A stretch of 64,000 bases of DNA, from contig CM046001.1 in NCBI GenBank assembly GCA_025175895.1, forward strand, positions 47,987,719-48,051,718, written 5' to 3'. Position numbers and translations under genes: made by a program. Position 1 is the first letter of the stretch, and each line of letters opens with the position of its first letter. The stretch comes from Wurfbainia villosa (taxonomy: Eukaryota; Streptophyta; Magnoliopsida; Zingiberales; Zingiberaceae). Of the stretch, positions 35,047 through 47,366 are shown one piece after another. The notes under the pieces are model-generated. The model was given only the letters and a program-made list of their open reading frames with translations. It searched no databases and was not told the origin of the DNA.

Positions 35047-36069
35047 TGAAGGTAGGAAACTTCGCTTCCCACTTCAACTCGGTCGCTTGTTCATAGCGAT
35101 CCCTTCTACGTCCCCGGATAAAAAAAAATTATCCTTGACAAGAGGGATTGCCCAAGCAACCGTGTGATCGTCGTGCTATTCGATTAGAGTAGTCACTTGA
35201 GTAAACTTGTTGTTTAAGCGACCAACCTTTATTCTACGAAGAGCCGCGGAATAGACGATGTACGGATCGCCGGCTTTTGTGTTTATGTTCAGGATCCAAG
35301 TATATTTAGCCACAAAACAGAATATATCATGCATATATAATTGAAAAACAATTACAAACATGTTACATACGAAGATAGATAAGTGTTATATCTCTCGATC
35401 TTTTATTGTATGACCTTCCTCCTTTCGGACATCGTGTGGGCGACGATCTACCAAAAGTCGAAGCTCCTAGATCTCCAATCTTCCTTCCTTGCTCGATCCG
35501 AACAAGAGGAAGAATAGAAACAAGACCCTTCTCCTTCCTTTAGCCAACCAACAAGCAACAAGCAAGTTGCTTGCCGCCGGCCAACAAGGAGATGGAGAAA
35601 GATGGATGCCGGCCAAAATCTCCAAGGGAAGACCTTAAGCTATGTTTCCACCGGCCAAAGAGAAGAGAATGAGGGAGTTTGGATGCCGGCCAAGGGTTGG
35701 AAAGGGTTGTATGGGCGTCGGCCACCTTGAGGGAGAAGAGAAGAAAGGAAAATCTTTCCTTATTTGGTGCCGCCAACACCCTATCCTTCTTGCCGCCCAA
35801 AACCCTAGCCTCTCCCCTTGATTCTTATCCTCCACGCCAACCCTAAAGCCTCCTTTTATAGAGTTTAGGGATAAGCCTTGTTTTAATCTCCACCATTGGT
35901 TCTAGGGATTTAATCTCAACCGTCGGATCTAGAGATTTAATCTCAACCGTCGAATCTAGAGATTTAATCTCTACCTTTGGATCTAGAGTTTTGTTTCCAT
36001 CCATTGGATCTAGGCTTCATGAGGTATTAATAGGCTACAATAGGGACCATGAGGAGGAGTTGGATCTTG
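35047..36069 (-). repeat. Truncated 5' LTR of element F
   Basis: It matches 28166-29190 and breaks off at GGATCTTG, where D integrase sequence starts. The U3 part is missing. The TATA box at 35852-35861 remains. Confidence 0.9.
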
Positions 36070-36566
36070 CTTGAATGGTAATAAGTATTGCTTAGTTATA
36101 GTTGATGATTTCTCTAAGTATACATGGATTTATTTTTTGAAACATAAGGATGATACCTTAGAAAACATCATAGGATTTAGCAAAAGAGTTTAAAATGAAA
36201 AGAATCTCAAAATCAACTGGATCCGTAGTGATCATGGTGAAGAATTTGAGAATTTAAATTTTTCAAAATTTTACTTAGAACAAGGGTACAAGCATGAGTC
36301 CTTACCTAGCTACTTGGGTATAAGCATGACCCCAACAAAATGGGGTGGTGGAAAGGAGAAATCGTGTCCTACAAGAGGTGGCTAGGACAATGCTTAATGC
36401 ATACTCCTTACCTAGCTACTTGTGGGCAGAAGCGATTAACACCACTTGCTATATCTAAAATCGAATCTTAATCTATAGGTTTTTAGGCAAATCACCTTTT
36501 GAATTATGGAATGGCAAAATTCCTACAATTCACTATTTTATGGTCTTTTGATGTAAAGTCTACATT
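36070..36566 (+). pseudogene. pol: Integrase core of element D (damaged)
   Basis: In pieces it reads NGNKYCLVIVDDFSKYTW, IRSDHGEEFEN and PQQNGVVERRNRVLQE, so the second Asp and the Glu remain. The first catalytic Asp was lost with the deletion at the F junction. The block around 36299-36316 is an 18-bp copy of 36405-36422 put in place of the usual FSCPRT codons. Several stops follow. Confidence 0.8.
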
Positions 36567-37145
36567 TTGAATACCAAAGACAATCTAGGAAAATTTGAGT
36601 CTAAGGCGGATGAGGGAATCCTAGTTGGATACTCATCCACTAGTAGAGGTTATAGGGTTTACAATAAGTGGACTCAAAAGATTGAGGAATCCTCCAATGT
36701 TGAATTTGATGAGTCTTCTAGTACTTATCCTAGAAAATCCTATATTGATAAGGATATCAATGACAATAGTCAAGACATTACCCAAAGACTTCAAAACTTG
36801 ACCTTAGGGGGTAATGATCAAGGGGGAGAATTCGGAAGTAATAATCAAGGGGGAGGAAGAGGAGATTCCGATGATGAAAGAAGAAAGGATACTCATGATT
36901 TAAACCAATTTGATTCACCCCCTAGGACCTTAAGGATTCATCAAAATCATCCCCTAGACCAAGTAGTAGGAGAATTGTCACAAGGAGTAAGGACTAGATC
37001 CTTCCATAGGGCTCCTATTAGTCAAGTAGATCTCATCTCTCAATTGAGCCTAAATCAATTAATGATGCATTACTTGATCCGGATTGGATCTTGGCAATGC
37101 AAGAAGAATTGGCTCAATTTGAGAGAAGTCAAGTATGGGAGCTAG
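36567..37145 (+). pseudogene. pol: Integrase C-terminus and linker of element D
   Basis: The 192-codon open frame (NTKDNLGKFESKADEGILVGYSS ... HPLDQVVGELSQGVRTRSFHR) matches the same region of E over its length. It shifts frame near 37050. Confidence 0.85.
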
Positions 37146-37920
37146 TTCCTAGACCCAATGATAGTACTATTGTTACCACACACATGGATTTTAAACTCTA
37201 TCAAATGGATGTGAAATCGGCATTCCTAAATGGGTTCATTAAGGAAGAAGTCTATGTAGAGCAACCTCCCAGATTTGAGAATGTAGATTACCCAAACCAT
37301 GTTTATAAGCTTAGAAAAGCATTATATGGGATAAAACAAGCTCCCCGGGCGTGGAATGAAAGACTATCATCTTTCTTAATCTCTAAGGATTTTAGAAGAG
37401 GTCAAGTAGATCAAACTCTATTTATAAAGTTAAAGTCAAAAGACATTTTTGTTGCCCAAGTGTATGTTGATGATATCATTTTTAGGTCAACAAATGATAA
37501 AGTCCTTCAAGGTTTCATTAAAAATATGGAAAATGAGTTTGAAATGAGTCTAGTTGATGAATTAAATTTCTTCTTACGTCTACAAGTTAAACAAACTAAT
37601 GAGGGAATTTATATATGCCAAAGAAATGATCAAGAAATTTGGTTTGGAAAATTCTAAGGTAGTAACTACTCTATGGCAACCAACACTAAGATAGACAATG
37701 ATCATGAAGGAAAATAAATCGACTAAACTTTATAGGAGTATAATTGGTAGTTTGCTATATCTAACAGCTAGTATACTCGATATTTTATTTCGTAGGTATG
37801 TGTGCAAGATACTAATCTTGTGCCAAAGAGTCTCACTTAGTAGCATCTAAATGAATCTTAAGATATATCAAAGGCACACTAAGTGTAGGACTTTGGTACC
37901 CTAGGACTAGGTATTTTGAT
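37091..37920 (+). pseudogene. pol: Reverse transcriptase of element D with internal deletion
   Basis: The frame reads ELAQFERSQVWELVPR and then jumps from STIVTT to MDFKLYQMDVKSAFLNG. Compared with E, about 60 codons of the fingers are missing. The YVDD box is present in VAQVYVDDIIF. The frame breaks after 37657, and the thumb (37660-37920) is readable only in scattered frames. Confidence 0.88.
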
Positions 37921-38388
37921 TTGTTTGGGTATACCGATTCCGATTATGCGGGTTACAAATTGGATCGGAAGAGTACTAGTGGTGGATGCCAATTTCTTAG
38001 ATCCACTCTAGTTAGTTGGTGTAGTAGGAAGCAACCTTGTGTTGCTCTATCCACCACTGAGGCCAAATTTGTGGCCATGGGAGGTTGTGTAGCTCAATTA
38101 CTATGGATGAAACATACCTTAGAGGATTATGAGCTACATTACTCCAAGATTAAGGTCTTGTGTGATAATGTGAGTACCATCAATTTGACTAAAAATTTGG
38201 CACATCACTCTAGGACAAAGCACATTGAAGTGAAACATTACTTCATTAGAGATCATGTGACAAGAGGAGACATTGAGCTTATCTACATTGAATCCAAGTC
38301 TAACCTTGCCGACATTTTCACTAAGGCTCTTCCCAAAGCGGAATTTACATCATTAAGGAGAGAGCTTGGCATGTGCTTGGTAGAGTAG
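37921..38388 (+). pseudogene. pol: RNase H of element D
   Basis: A 155-codon open frame contains GYTDSDYAG, STSGGCQFLRSTLVSW, STTEAKFVAMGG, CDNVSTINLTKN and NLADIFTKALP. The active-site Glu of TEAE is Lys here (TEAK). The frame ends with RELGMCLVE, as in E. Confidence 0.9.
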
Positions 38389-39180
38389 TGGTATAGTTTT
38401 GCATGATCCTATAGCATAATCTAGGACTATATCTCAAAGCATCTCACAAAACACCTAAGATTCCATGATTTTTGTATTGAGCCACTTAGACATCATGTGA
38501 GATGTTAGGAAGATGCACTTGGTTCATCATGCTTATTATGATGCATTACCATGAACCAAAGTGACATCTAAAAATATTAATCCTTAATTAGACAAATCAT
38601 TGGGAAGGCTTATGTACAATTGATGTGCACATAGTTTTAATAACATGGTTGGAAATGTTAATCAAAATATTTTTTAAACTATGTTTATGATATTTTGAAA
38701 AATAGCTTTCGCTTGTGTCCCAATAGTGATACAAAGTTGTCTTAAATAGTAAACTTTTTAGGATCTTTCAGGTTTGTGTCAACCTAGGAATCTAGAGAAG
38801 ATATATTTTTCAAATCATTTTTCCCTGATAAAGAATAGGTTGACAAATGTGTCTATTAAATTTCTTGATTTTTTGACACTTCTATATTTAGTTATACATT
38901 TCCAAACATGACTGAAAATCTACCTGCACTGATATCAGTCGACTAGTGTATATCACTAGTCAACTAGTAATCTTGCCTTGAACCAGGCTTATCCCAGTCC
39001 GCTGGGCAGTCGACTGTCGTTTAATGGCCAACTCACAGATTGCACCAAAGTTGATTGATGATAATCGTCAATCGATTACTACTATTGGCCACCAACACAG
39101 AACAGTTCGTAGCAGACAGGCCAGTTAGACTAGACTTCATCAGTGGACTGGCATATTATGCCAGTCGATTGCTATCGTGG
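38389..39180 (+). other. Noncoding DNA between RNase H and the third ORF of D
   Basis: It shares ordered blocks with E (55680-56200) and B (16080-16600). CAGTCGACTG-like palindromes are clustered at 38935-39170. No frame is supported. Confidence 0.65.
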
Positions 39181-41639
39181 GTATTAGGTCACCCGACCCT
39201 TTTGACTCGATAAACCCTCAACTTTTCTCCCTTTCTCTCCACCGAGTTCCACCGTCATCGCCCTTTCTCTCACCAATCTTCTTCTTCTCCGGTGCTTCCA
39301 CCGCCATTCTCATATTGCTCAGCCTCTCCTTCAGCCCTGTTGAGTTTCCGGCACTGCGACGAGTGTGTGTTCGAACATGTTTCATAAACATGTGCGCAAC
39401 GGAAGAAATAAAAAGTAATAAATCTAATTTATTACATCAAACACACCACACACATGCATAGTACAACATGTGTAGACATAATCGTAGTTTCAAATTTTGC
39501 AATCAAAGGAAATTACTCTACGTATACCTGACGTATCACGTGTAGCAGGAAAGACATCAATCGGAGCAACTCTCGCTAGAATCACCTCTATCTGTATACA
39601 CACCGAGTATCGTCGGGATGACTTCACAAAGCCACAAGCCTCATCTTCATACGAGTCACTAGCCTCGTGTCGAAGATGATGTGATCGAGAGAAGATCACA
39701 ATCCGAATCAAAATTTGGATTCATAACCGAGTCCCCAAATCTCGCTTCTCCGGAGAGGTATTCGTCAACCATTTAACGAATCCTTCATCCTCCACCTTTG
39801 AAATTCTGGGAGATCGAATCCGCAAGGTAGCGCTTCTCGATGCTCCAAATGTCGTCCAAACGATGCTTCGACAAGAAGGAAACAAGCTGTCCAGAAAATT
39901 GGACAGCTTTGGTGGAGAACTTGCGCCGACCAAATAAGGAAAGCTAGGTGCTCACCTTGTCACCGGAGCTCCTCCGGCAGTAGCTAGACGCCATCAGGTG
40001 GGGAGGACGGCAGTTGGACGGCGTGGAACCCTTGGGCGGTGGCAAGGAGAAGAGAGGGAGAGGGTGGCTAGGTTTTCCAACACCAAAAGTTATCCACAAA
40101 AAACCCTTAAGTCATGTTTTTATAAAGAACACATTCTCCTAACGGTTATTGGTTCATAACCAAAACCTGTTAACCCGCTCCAATAACTTAAGTTAAAATA
40201 AACCGAACCAAGTTGGTCTATTTTAAGTTAAAATGAACCAAACCAACTTTGGTTCATTCGTATAAAACAAACCAAACCCCTTTGGTTTATTCTTCACCAT
40301 TGGATTAGAACCAAACCAATTTAGTTCATCCATCATGTCTTCATAAAACACGGCCCAACCACGCATCCATTGCAACTGAAACGATTTCATGCTCGATCCT
40401 TGTTTGGTCCAACCAAACCTAGTTTCCCTTGGTCTGAGAATCTTATTCTCAAGCTCGTTTTAAATCCTTCAAATTACGCTCATTGTGCATGTGACAAAAT
40501 AGGTTCTCGATTTATGTTGGTCGTATATAATTAACCATTAATTATAGAACGATCATGAGTGGCACCTAGTACTACATCATGATCCCCAATTAACCGAAAA
40601 GATCAATGGTTGATCTAGAACTATTTTTGAAACTCTTCGGCAACTACAATGAATCGTGTTAGGTTCCCTTCATGCATCTTATACCCACTTGGTTGAGAAC
40701 ATGGTCTATAGTGTCAGTCCCCACTAGGTTGACTATGTCACACCTAGCCCAGTATCATTTCCTCGTCCCTACAGTTCTGAATTCTTGCACATGTATCCAA
40801 GAGTATCTTACTCTAAACATGTAATGCTTTGGCCAAAGACTTTAGTAACAATCCGATGAGAGGCCATAGGTATACATCTCCTCACAAGAAGTGGTGGATC
40901 ATTTATAGGCTATTCAAACACCTTCGATCACTTCGACTTATACCCAATCATCTCGGGTCCACATCTCCCAGAGATGCTTGCTTAAGATGTCAAAGCATAT
41001 GTCTTCATGACCAAGATGACTTGAATACCGCAAGTCAAAGAAACATCGCACTTAAGATGTAGTAAGAACTTCATTGACATATCTATATATGCAGAGAACC
41101 ATATGAAGTCTTACATCTGGTCACTCCAATGAACTAGTTACCATAACTAGCATCCACGATTAACTCCGGACATCACAATGTCTCCAGCTAGTGAGAATCA
41201 GCTGTTTGGATACACCAAGGAGTATACCTCGTGCTAGTCTCGACAGAATTGATGGTGTCAAAATCCATCAATTCATCGACTAGGGATAATTCCGATACAT
41301 CACAATGACACATGTAGAGATACTCACTAGTTGTGATCCAATCACAAATTCTCTAATGTTGTGAATCGTATCGTGGACATTCAAAAAATGAGTTTAAGAT
41401 CTGATCAAATATATGGAAACATGTATACTCAAATAGTGAATCTTTATTTATCATATAAATGGTTCAACCATAAGGCGATTGTCTTAGGACACCTCTCATA
41501 TATTACTAACAGGCCCTCACTCCTATTCCTCTCTCCGTAACCCTAGGTTCCATCTCAGCTGTCGTTAGGGCTCTGGCTAGGGGCTCTTTTGGACAAGTTT
41601 TTCCGGTGATCATCGGCCTTTCTTTCTTCCTCAATCCTC
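39181..41639 (+). promoter_or_regulatory. Gene-like leader of the third ORF of D, split by G1
   Basis: Outside G1 (39338-41511) the parts 39181-39337 and 41517-41639 are C/T-rich with TCTCCCTTTCTCTCC, CTTCTTCTTCTCC and CCCTAGGTTCC stretches, like plant 5' untranslated regions. E has comparable C/T-rich DNA at 55212-55440 on its minus strand. No clear TATA box is seen. Confidence 0.4.
39338..41511 (-). mobile_element. Solo LTR G1
   Basis: It is 2174 bp, from TGTTGAG to ACTAACA, flanked by AGCCC (39333-39337) and GGCCC (41512-41516), a target duplication with one mismatch. D sequence is continuous across it. A minus-strand TATA box (TTTATAAAAA) at 40117-40126 sets its orientation. It arose by recombination between the two LTRs of a full element. 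Confidence 0.82.
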
Positions 41640-42073
41640 ATGGCACCTAGGTAATCCCTCAATCCCAATCTCAGTTAAACCTCCTTTATCGTTTGTTGAT
41701 TTTGTTGTGCACTAACCACGATGTTTATTTGTGTGTGTTGCATTCATACATTCATCATGCATTTTCATTCCTTACCTTTAGGGTTAAACATCTGGCATCC
41801 AAACGTTGACTTGCACCTTTCGGTGAGGCCCCATCTGACCCTCTCCCACCTATAGATGCCCATTTTCCCACTACAGCTCATGAGTTAGCCCTTAATACGA
41901 ATAAGTTTCAACTCATTCCACCTAGTTCATTAGATGATAAATTTTTCCATACACATTGCTTTGACATAGTCCAAATTATCAAACACTACAAAATAGAATC
42001 ATTAGTTTTTTGTGAACACCCTATCAATTCCACCTTGCTATATGAGTTCTTCAACAATTTATGATCTATTGGG

Positions 42074-43871
42074 TGTTTGTAATATATGAGAGATGTCCTA
42101 AGGCAATCGCCTTATGTTTGAACCATTTATATGATAAATGAAGATTCACTATTTGAGTATACATGTTTTCATGTATTTGATTAGATCTTAAACTCATTTA
42201 CTGAATGTCCATGATACGATTCACAGAATGAGAGAATTTGTGATTGGATCACAACTAGTGAGTATCTCTACATGTGTAATTGTGATGTATCGGAATTATC
42301 CCTAGTCGATGAATTGATGGATTTGGACACCATTGATTTTGTCAAGACTAGCACAAGGTATACTCCTTGGTGTATCCAAGCAGCTGATTCTCACTGGCTG
42401 GAGACATTGTGATGTCCGGAGTTAATCGTGGATGCTAGTTATGGTAACTAGTTCATTGGAGTGACCAGCCGTAAGACTTCATATGGTTCTCTGCATATAT
42501 AGATATGTCAATGAAGTTCTTACTGCAGCTTAAGTGCGATGTTCCTTTGACTTGCGGTATTCAAGTCATCTTGATCATAAAGACTTATGCTTTGACATCT
42601 TAAGCAAGCATCTCTGAGGAGATGTGGACCCGGGATGATTGGGTATAAGTCGAAGTGATCGAAGGTGTTTGAATAGTCTATAAAGGATTCACCACTCCTT
42701 GCGAGGAGATGCATACACATGGCCTCTCGTCGAATTGTTACTAAAGTCTTTGGCCAAAGCATTACATGTTTAGAGTAAGGTACTCTTCGATACATGTGCA
42801 GTAACTAGAATCCGTAGGACGAGGAAATGATACTTGGGCTAGGTGTGACGTAGTCAGCCTAGTGGGGACTGACACTATAGACCATGTCCTGAACCAAGTG
42901 GGTATAAGATGAGTGAAGGGAATGGGGCACAATTCATTCGAGCTGCTGAAGGGTTTCAGAAATAGTTCTGGATCAACCGTTGATCTTTTCGGTTAATTGG
43001 GGATCATGATGTACTACTAGGTTCCACTCATGATCGTTCTATAATTAATGGTTAATTATAGACAACCAACATAAACCGAGAACCTATTTGGTCACACGCA
43101 CACTGAGCGTAATCCAAAGGATTTAAAACGAGCTTGAGAATGAGATTCTCAGATCGAGAGAAACTAGGTTTGGTTAGACCAAACAATGAAGCGAGCATGA
43201 AATCGTTTCAGTCGCAATGGAAGCATGGATGGGTCGTATCTTATGAAGACATGATGGATGAACCAAATTGGTTTGGTTCTAATCCAATGGAGGAGAATAA
43301 ACCAAAGTGGTTTGGTTTGTTTTAAATGAATGAACCAAAGTTGGTTCGGTTCATTTTAACTTAAAATAAACCATCATGGTTTGGTTTATTTTAACTTAAA
43401 TTAATGGAGCAGGTTAACAGGCTTTTGGTTAAAATAAACGGTTGACGAATACCACTCTGGAGAAGCGAGTTTTTGAGGACTCGTTTTGGATCCGAATTTT
43501 AATTCGGATCGTGATCTTCTCTCGATCACATCGTCTTCAACACGAGGCTAGTAACCCATACGAAGACAAGGCTCGTGACTTTATGAAGTCATCCTGAAGA
43601 TACTCAGCGTGGATACGGATAGAGACGATTCTAGCGAGAATCGTTCCGATTGATGCCTTTTCCGCTACACGTGATACGTCAGGTATACGTAGTATAAATT
43701 TCCTTTTATTGAAAAATTTGAATTTACGGTTATGTCTACACATGTTGTACTATGCATGCGTGTGATGTGTGTGTTGTAATAAATTAGATTTATTATTTTA
43801 TTCCTTCCACTGTGCACATGTTTACGAAACATGTTCGAACACACACTCGCCGCGGTGCCGGAAACCCAACA
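42074..43871 (+). mobile_element. Solo LTR G2, opposite orientation to G1
   Basis: It is 1798 bp with a perfect TTGGG duplication at 42069-42073 and 43872-43876. It is the inverted relative of G1 over most of its length. About 370 bp matching the TATA box and leader of G1 are missing at about 43442, so it lacks the core promoter. Confidence 0.85.
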
Positions 43872-43884
43872 TTGGGGATGGTTT

Positions 43885-46800
43885 TGTTGGGAATCCTATG
43901 CGATAAATAATAAAATCACAGCGGAAAAAGGATCCCTTGAGCGATCCATGCGAAAGAAAACTCATACAAAGTATAAATCAAAAAGTCCTATCCTATAGGG
44001 TATGCCTTTGATGCATGCCCTTAGTTTATCCCGCTCGTCCATGGTTCACTGGATCTCTTGCACATTCAAGTGTTCGTGCCTCTATGGTATCCACACGAAC
44101 ACTCTTTTGGAGAAAGGTTGTGCTAGCAACACCACAAAAAGGGGCTAGGCCAAGAGAGAATTTCGGCCAAGAAGAAAAAGAAGGGAAAACAAAGGCAATC
44201 TCAACTAGATCTCATCATGATCCAAAAGCCTCCATTTTATATTCATCCCATGAATATGAAAGGTTTAATCCAACCCTTGGTTTTCCCTCTTCAATGCATG
44301 ATTAATCCACATTAATCATGCATGATAAGAGATTTCATCCTACTCTTAGTTTTCCCTCTTCAATGCATGATTAATCCACATTAATCATGCATGATGAATT
44401 CATACCATTCAAATTGATTTGAGTCCAACTCAAATCAAATCAATTTGAGCCCAACTCAAATTTGGCCATTTATATTAAGTCTAACTCAAATTCAACCCTT
44501 TCAATGAGTCTAACTCAATGATTCCAATTCAATGCCTAATGGTTCATTTAGTCAAACTAAAATGAACTCCATCTACAAAATAACATGTTCTTTGTGTGTG
44601 ACCCTATAGGTTTTCGTAACGTTGGCAACATCTCTAAACCACTTTAGAAACATAAGCAATGAGCTATTACTGAAAGCCCTAGAGCCAATCATGTGATGAT
44701 TGTTGTATGGACTTTATTGTATCATATTCCTATTTATAAAGGCATGGTTATTATATTTACTTGTATTGGTGCCAAATAAACTAAGTATAATAACATCCTT
44801 GAGTAGAAGATTCTTATCTATATCAATCGATTGGTTGAATCGATAATAAGATGATATAGAGAACACTACTCTTAATCATTCCTAGTCAAGTATTAACATT
44901 CAGGGACAATGTTAATGCGTAGAGACTAGCATGTAGGTCAACTCGATGACTTGATCTCACAAGTCATGGATATGAGATATCAAGTTGACATATGGGTATG
45001 CATTGTACTTCGTTCAGTTTACATGTGCTACCTTTGTACCAGTAATGCGGTGAGAAATAGCAGGGGCATTCAACAAAGGCAAATTAGGCAAAGCAAAGGG
45101 TTGATCTCTTTCCCTTCTGTAGGAACTTGAGCCAGCCACCAATAAGTATAAAGATAGAGAGTGTATAATCAAATATCCAACCATTTAAAACTTATTACTA
45201 TTTTTGAAATGTAAATCGTTAGAAGTAGAGTGATGTAGATGGGATCTATCCCTCCTATATGATGGGAGTGACATCGTTATTCTTGATAGAGTGAGACCAC
45301 GAAGTGCATGGCCATGCCCAAATGAGTCAATATGAGATATTGAGCTCATTTGATTAAATGAGTCTACTTGGAGTTCAAGATATAGATTATCGAGGATGAC
45401 ACGGTCTATGCCTCAATTGGTCAATCTAGATGTCAAGGATAGAGGACATTGTCACATATTGAGAGTCACAATTAGTAGTCACAAAGGTGATGTTGGATCT
45501 CAACATTCTTGTAACTTGGGTAGCAATGATGTGTTGCTAGATACGCTCATTGCTTATGTTCCTAAATCGGTTTAGGAGCATTGCCAGCGTTACAAGAACC
45601 TATGAGTCACACACAAAGGGCAATTAGATGGAGATTAGGTTAATATGATGAACCATGAGGACTAGGTTTATGTGATGAACCAAATTGAATTAAGAGTAAT
45701 CCAAATTAGACTAATTGAGTTAGACTCAATTTGATTCAAGTGTTGAATGAGTCTAATTTAGATTTGATTCATTGAGTCAATTTAAAATAGTGAATAGAGA
45801 TTCATTAAATCAAATTGACTTGAATCAAGTGGTTAGATTTGATCAACCATGAGAGATAAGAGGTCAAGTTTGACTTGACTTGAGAGGGAAGATGAATGGT
45901 CAATTTTGACTTGACCAATTGCCATGTCATGATGACTTGGCATGGGGGCCGGCCAATGATGGTGTTCCACATCATCATGGACTTATCATGGGGTGCCACC
46001 TCATGATGGAGACCAAGAGCCATTGGCTCTTGGAGTTACATGCATGCATGTAACCCCCCAAAAGGAAGTGGTCGGCCACTTTTCTTTTTGCATTAGTGTG
46101 TGAAGATATTTTGGTGTAACTTCATCATCTTCTTCCTTAGTTTTTCCTCTCTTGCTCTCCCAATCCTCCATTGCCAAGACTATCAAGGAGTGCTGGTACA
46201 CTCAAGATTGTCTTTTCTCCACCCATTGCTTGTGTGGATTCCAATAGAGAAGTGTACACTTGACACTCTCGAGTTTCGGCAATCCATTTGGATGAGCGGG
46301 ATAAGCGAAGGGAATCGCATCAAGGGTAATGCTCTTCTCATGTAGATCTAAGATAGATCTAAGGTTTTAAACACATACATGTAATTTTTGTTATACTTCG
46401 CACGGATTCGTGGCCGAGCTTCCGAGGTTTCCGCAATGCAAAAAGCGGTTTTTGCGGCTCGGAAAGTCCAACATGAGTGGCATCTAGCAATGCATCATTG
46501 CTACCCAAGTTACGAAAATGTCAAGATCCGACAAAATCTTTCTATGACTTTTATCTTGTATGACATTGTCCTTCTATCCTTGATATCTAGATTGATCAAT
46601 AAGGCATAGAACATGTCATCCTCTTATCAATCTTTGTGTTTATTGATCCCCAAGTAGACTCACTCAAACAAATGAGCTCAATATCTCATATTGACTCATT
46701 TGAGTATGGTCATGTATTTCGTGGTCCTACTCTATCAAGAGGCCTAAGGATATCACTCCCATCATATGGGAGGGATAGATCTCGTCTACATCACTCGCAT

Positions 46801-47366
46801 CCCTCCGCATAATTTGTTATATACCCAGTGATCACCTTCATAGTCCGCTCTGTTATGGGTGACGTTTGACGATACCAAAGTACATAACTCCTTATGTAGG
46901 GAACCGTAGTGACTTCAGGTCTAAGGACTATTCATACCAATAGTCACATGAGAAAGTATATGACACTCATATAATGATCCATGACACTTTATCATGGCGG
47001 GTCAATTCAGTATATATTCTCTAATATATACCCATGTGTCAATGTGATATCACATATCCATGACTTGTGAGATCAAATCATCAATTAACCTACATGCTAT
47101 CTGAATGCATTAATATTGCCCTTGTATATTAATACTTGATTAGGAATATTTAAGAATAGTGTTCTCCACAGCTTCTCACAATCAATTCTATCAATTGATA
47201 TGTTGTAGATAAAAACCTACTTTCTAGAGCATTATTATATTTATTCAGCTGGCACAAGCATGAAGTAAATATAATAACCAAACTTTGCCTTTATTATTAA
47301 TAGAATATGATACAAAAAGTCCCTAGTCAATCATCACATAATTGGCTCTAGGGCTTATTACTAACA
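43885..47366 (-). mobile_element. Solo LTR I, split by an inverted LTR of its own family
   Basis: The outer LTR is 43885-44664 plus 46474-47366 (about 1.67 kb), from TGTTGGG to ACTAACA. Flanks are GGTTT (43880-43884) and TGTTT (47367-47371), a duplication with one mismatch. Removing it restores the third ORF of D (GAT GGT TTG ATG TAT). No coding frame is supported. Confidence 0.75.
44665..46473 (+). mobile_element. Inner solo LTR of the same family as I, opposite orientation
   Basis: It is about 1.81 kb and ends GTCCAACA. It is flanked by TGAGC (44660-44664) and TGAGT (46474-46478). It is the reverse complement of the outer LTR, so for instance 45540-45625 mirrors 44580-44660. Its first bases read TATTAC where TGTTAG is expected. 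Confidence 0.7.

Larger units (their letters stand above)
28166..36069 (-). mobile_element. Element F: second Copia lineage, inserted in pol of D
   Basis: Its left LTR (28166-30035) is complete and its right LTR (35047-36069) is cut short. Minus-strand order is primer site 35033-35046, leader, Gag, protease, integrase, reverse transcriptase, RNase H, polypurine tract. The proteins differ clearly from those of B, D and E (for example LYVDDILLIGN and HLRLGHINLRRI), and there is no palindrome cluster in its LTRs. A deletion at 36069/36070 removed about 850 bp of the LTR together with about 90 codons of D, so no target duplication can be found. Confidence 0.9.

Noticed and set aside
45805..46345. 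Small frames in the inner LTR of I
   Set aside because: They lie across an LTR with TATA-like and leader sequence and have no conserved counterpart in the outer copy.
42074..47366. One large element spanning G2 and I
   Set aside because: Separate target duplications (TTGGG for G2, GGTTT/TGTTT for I) and eight bases of D coding sequence between them show two independent events.
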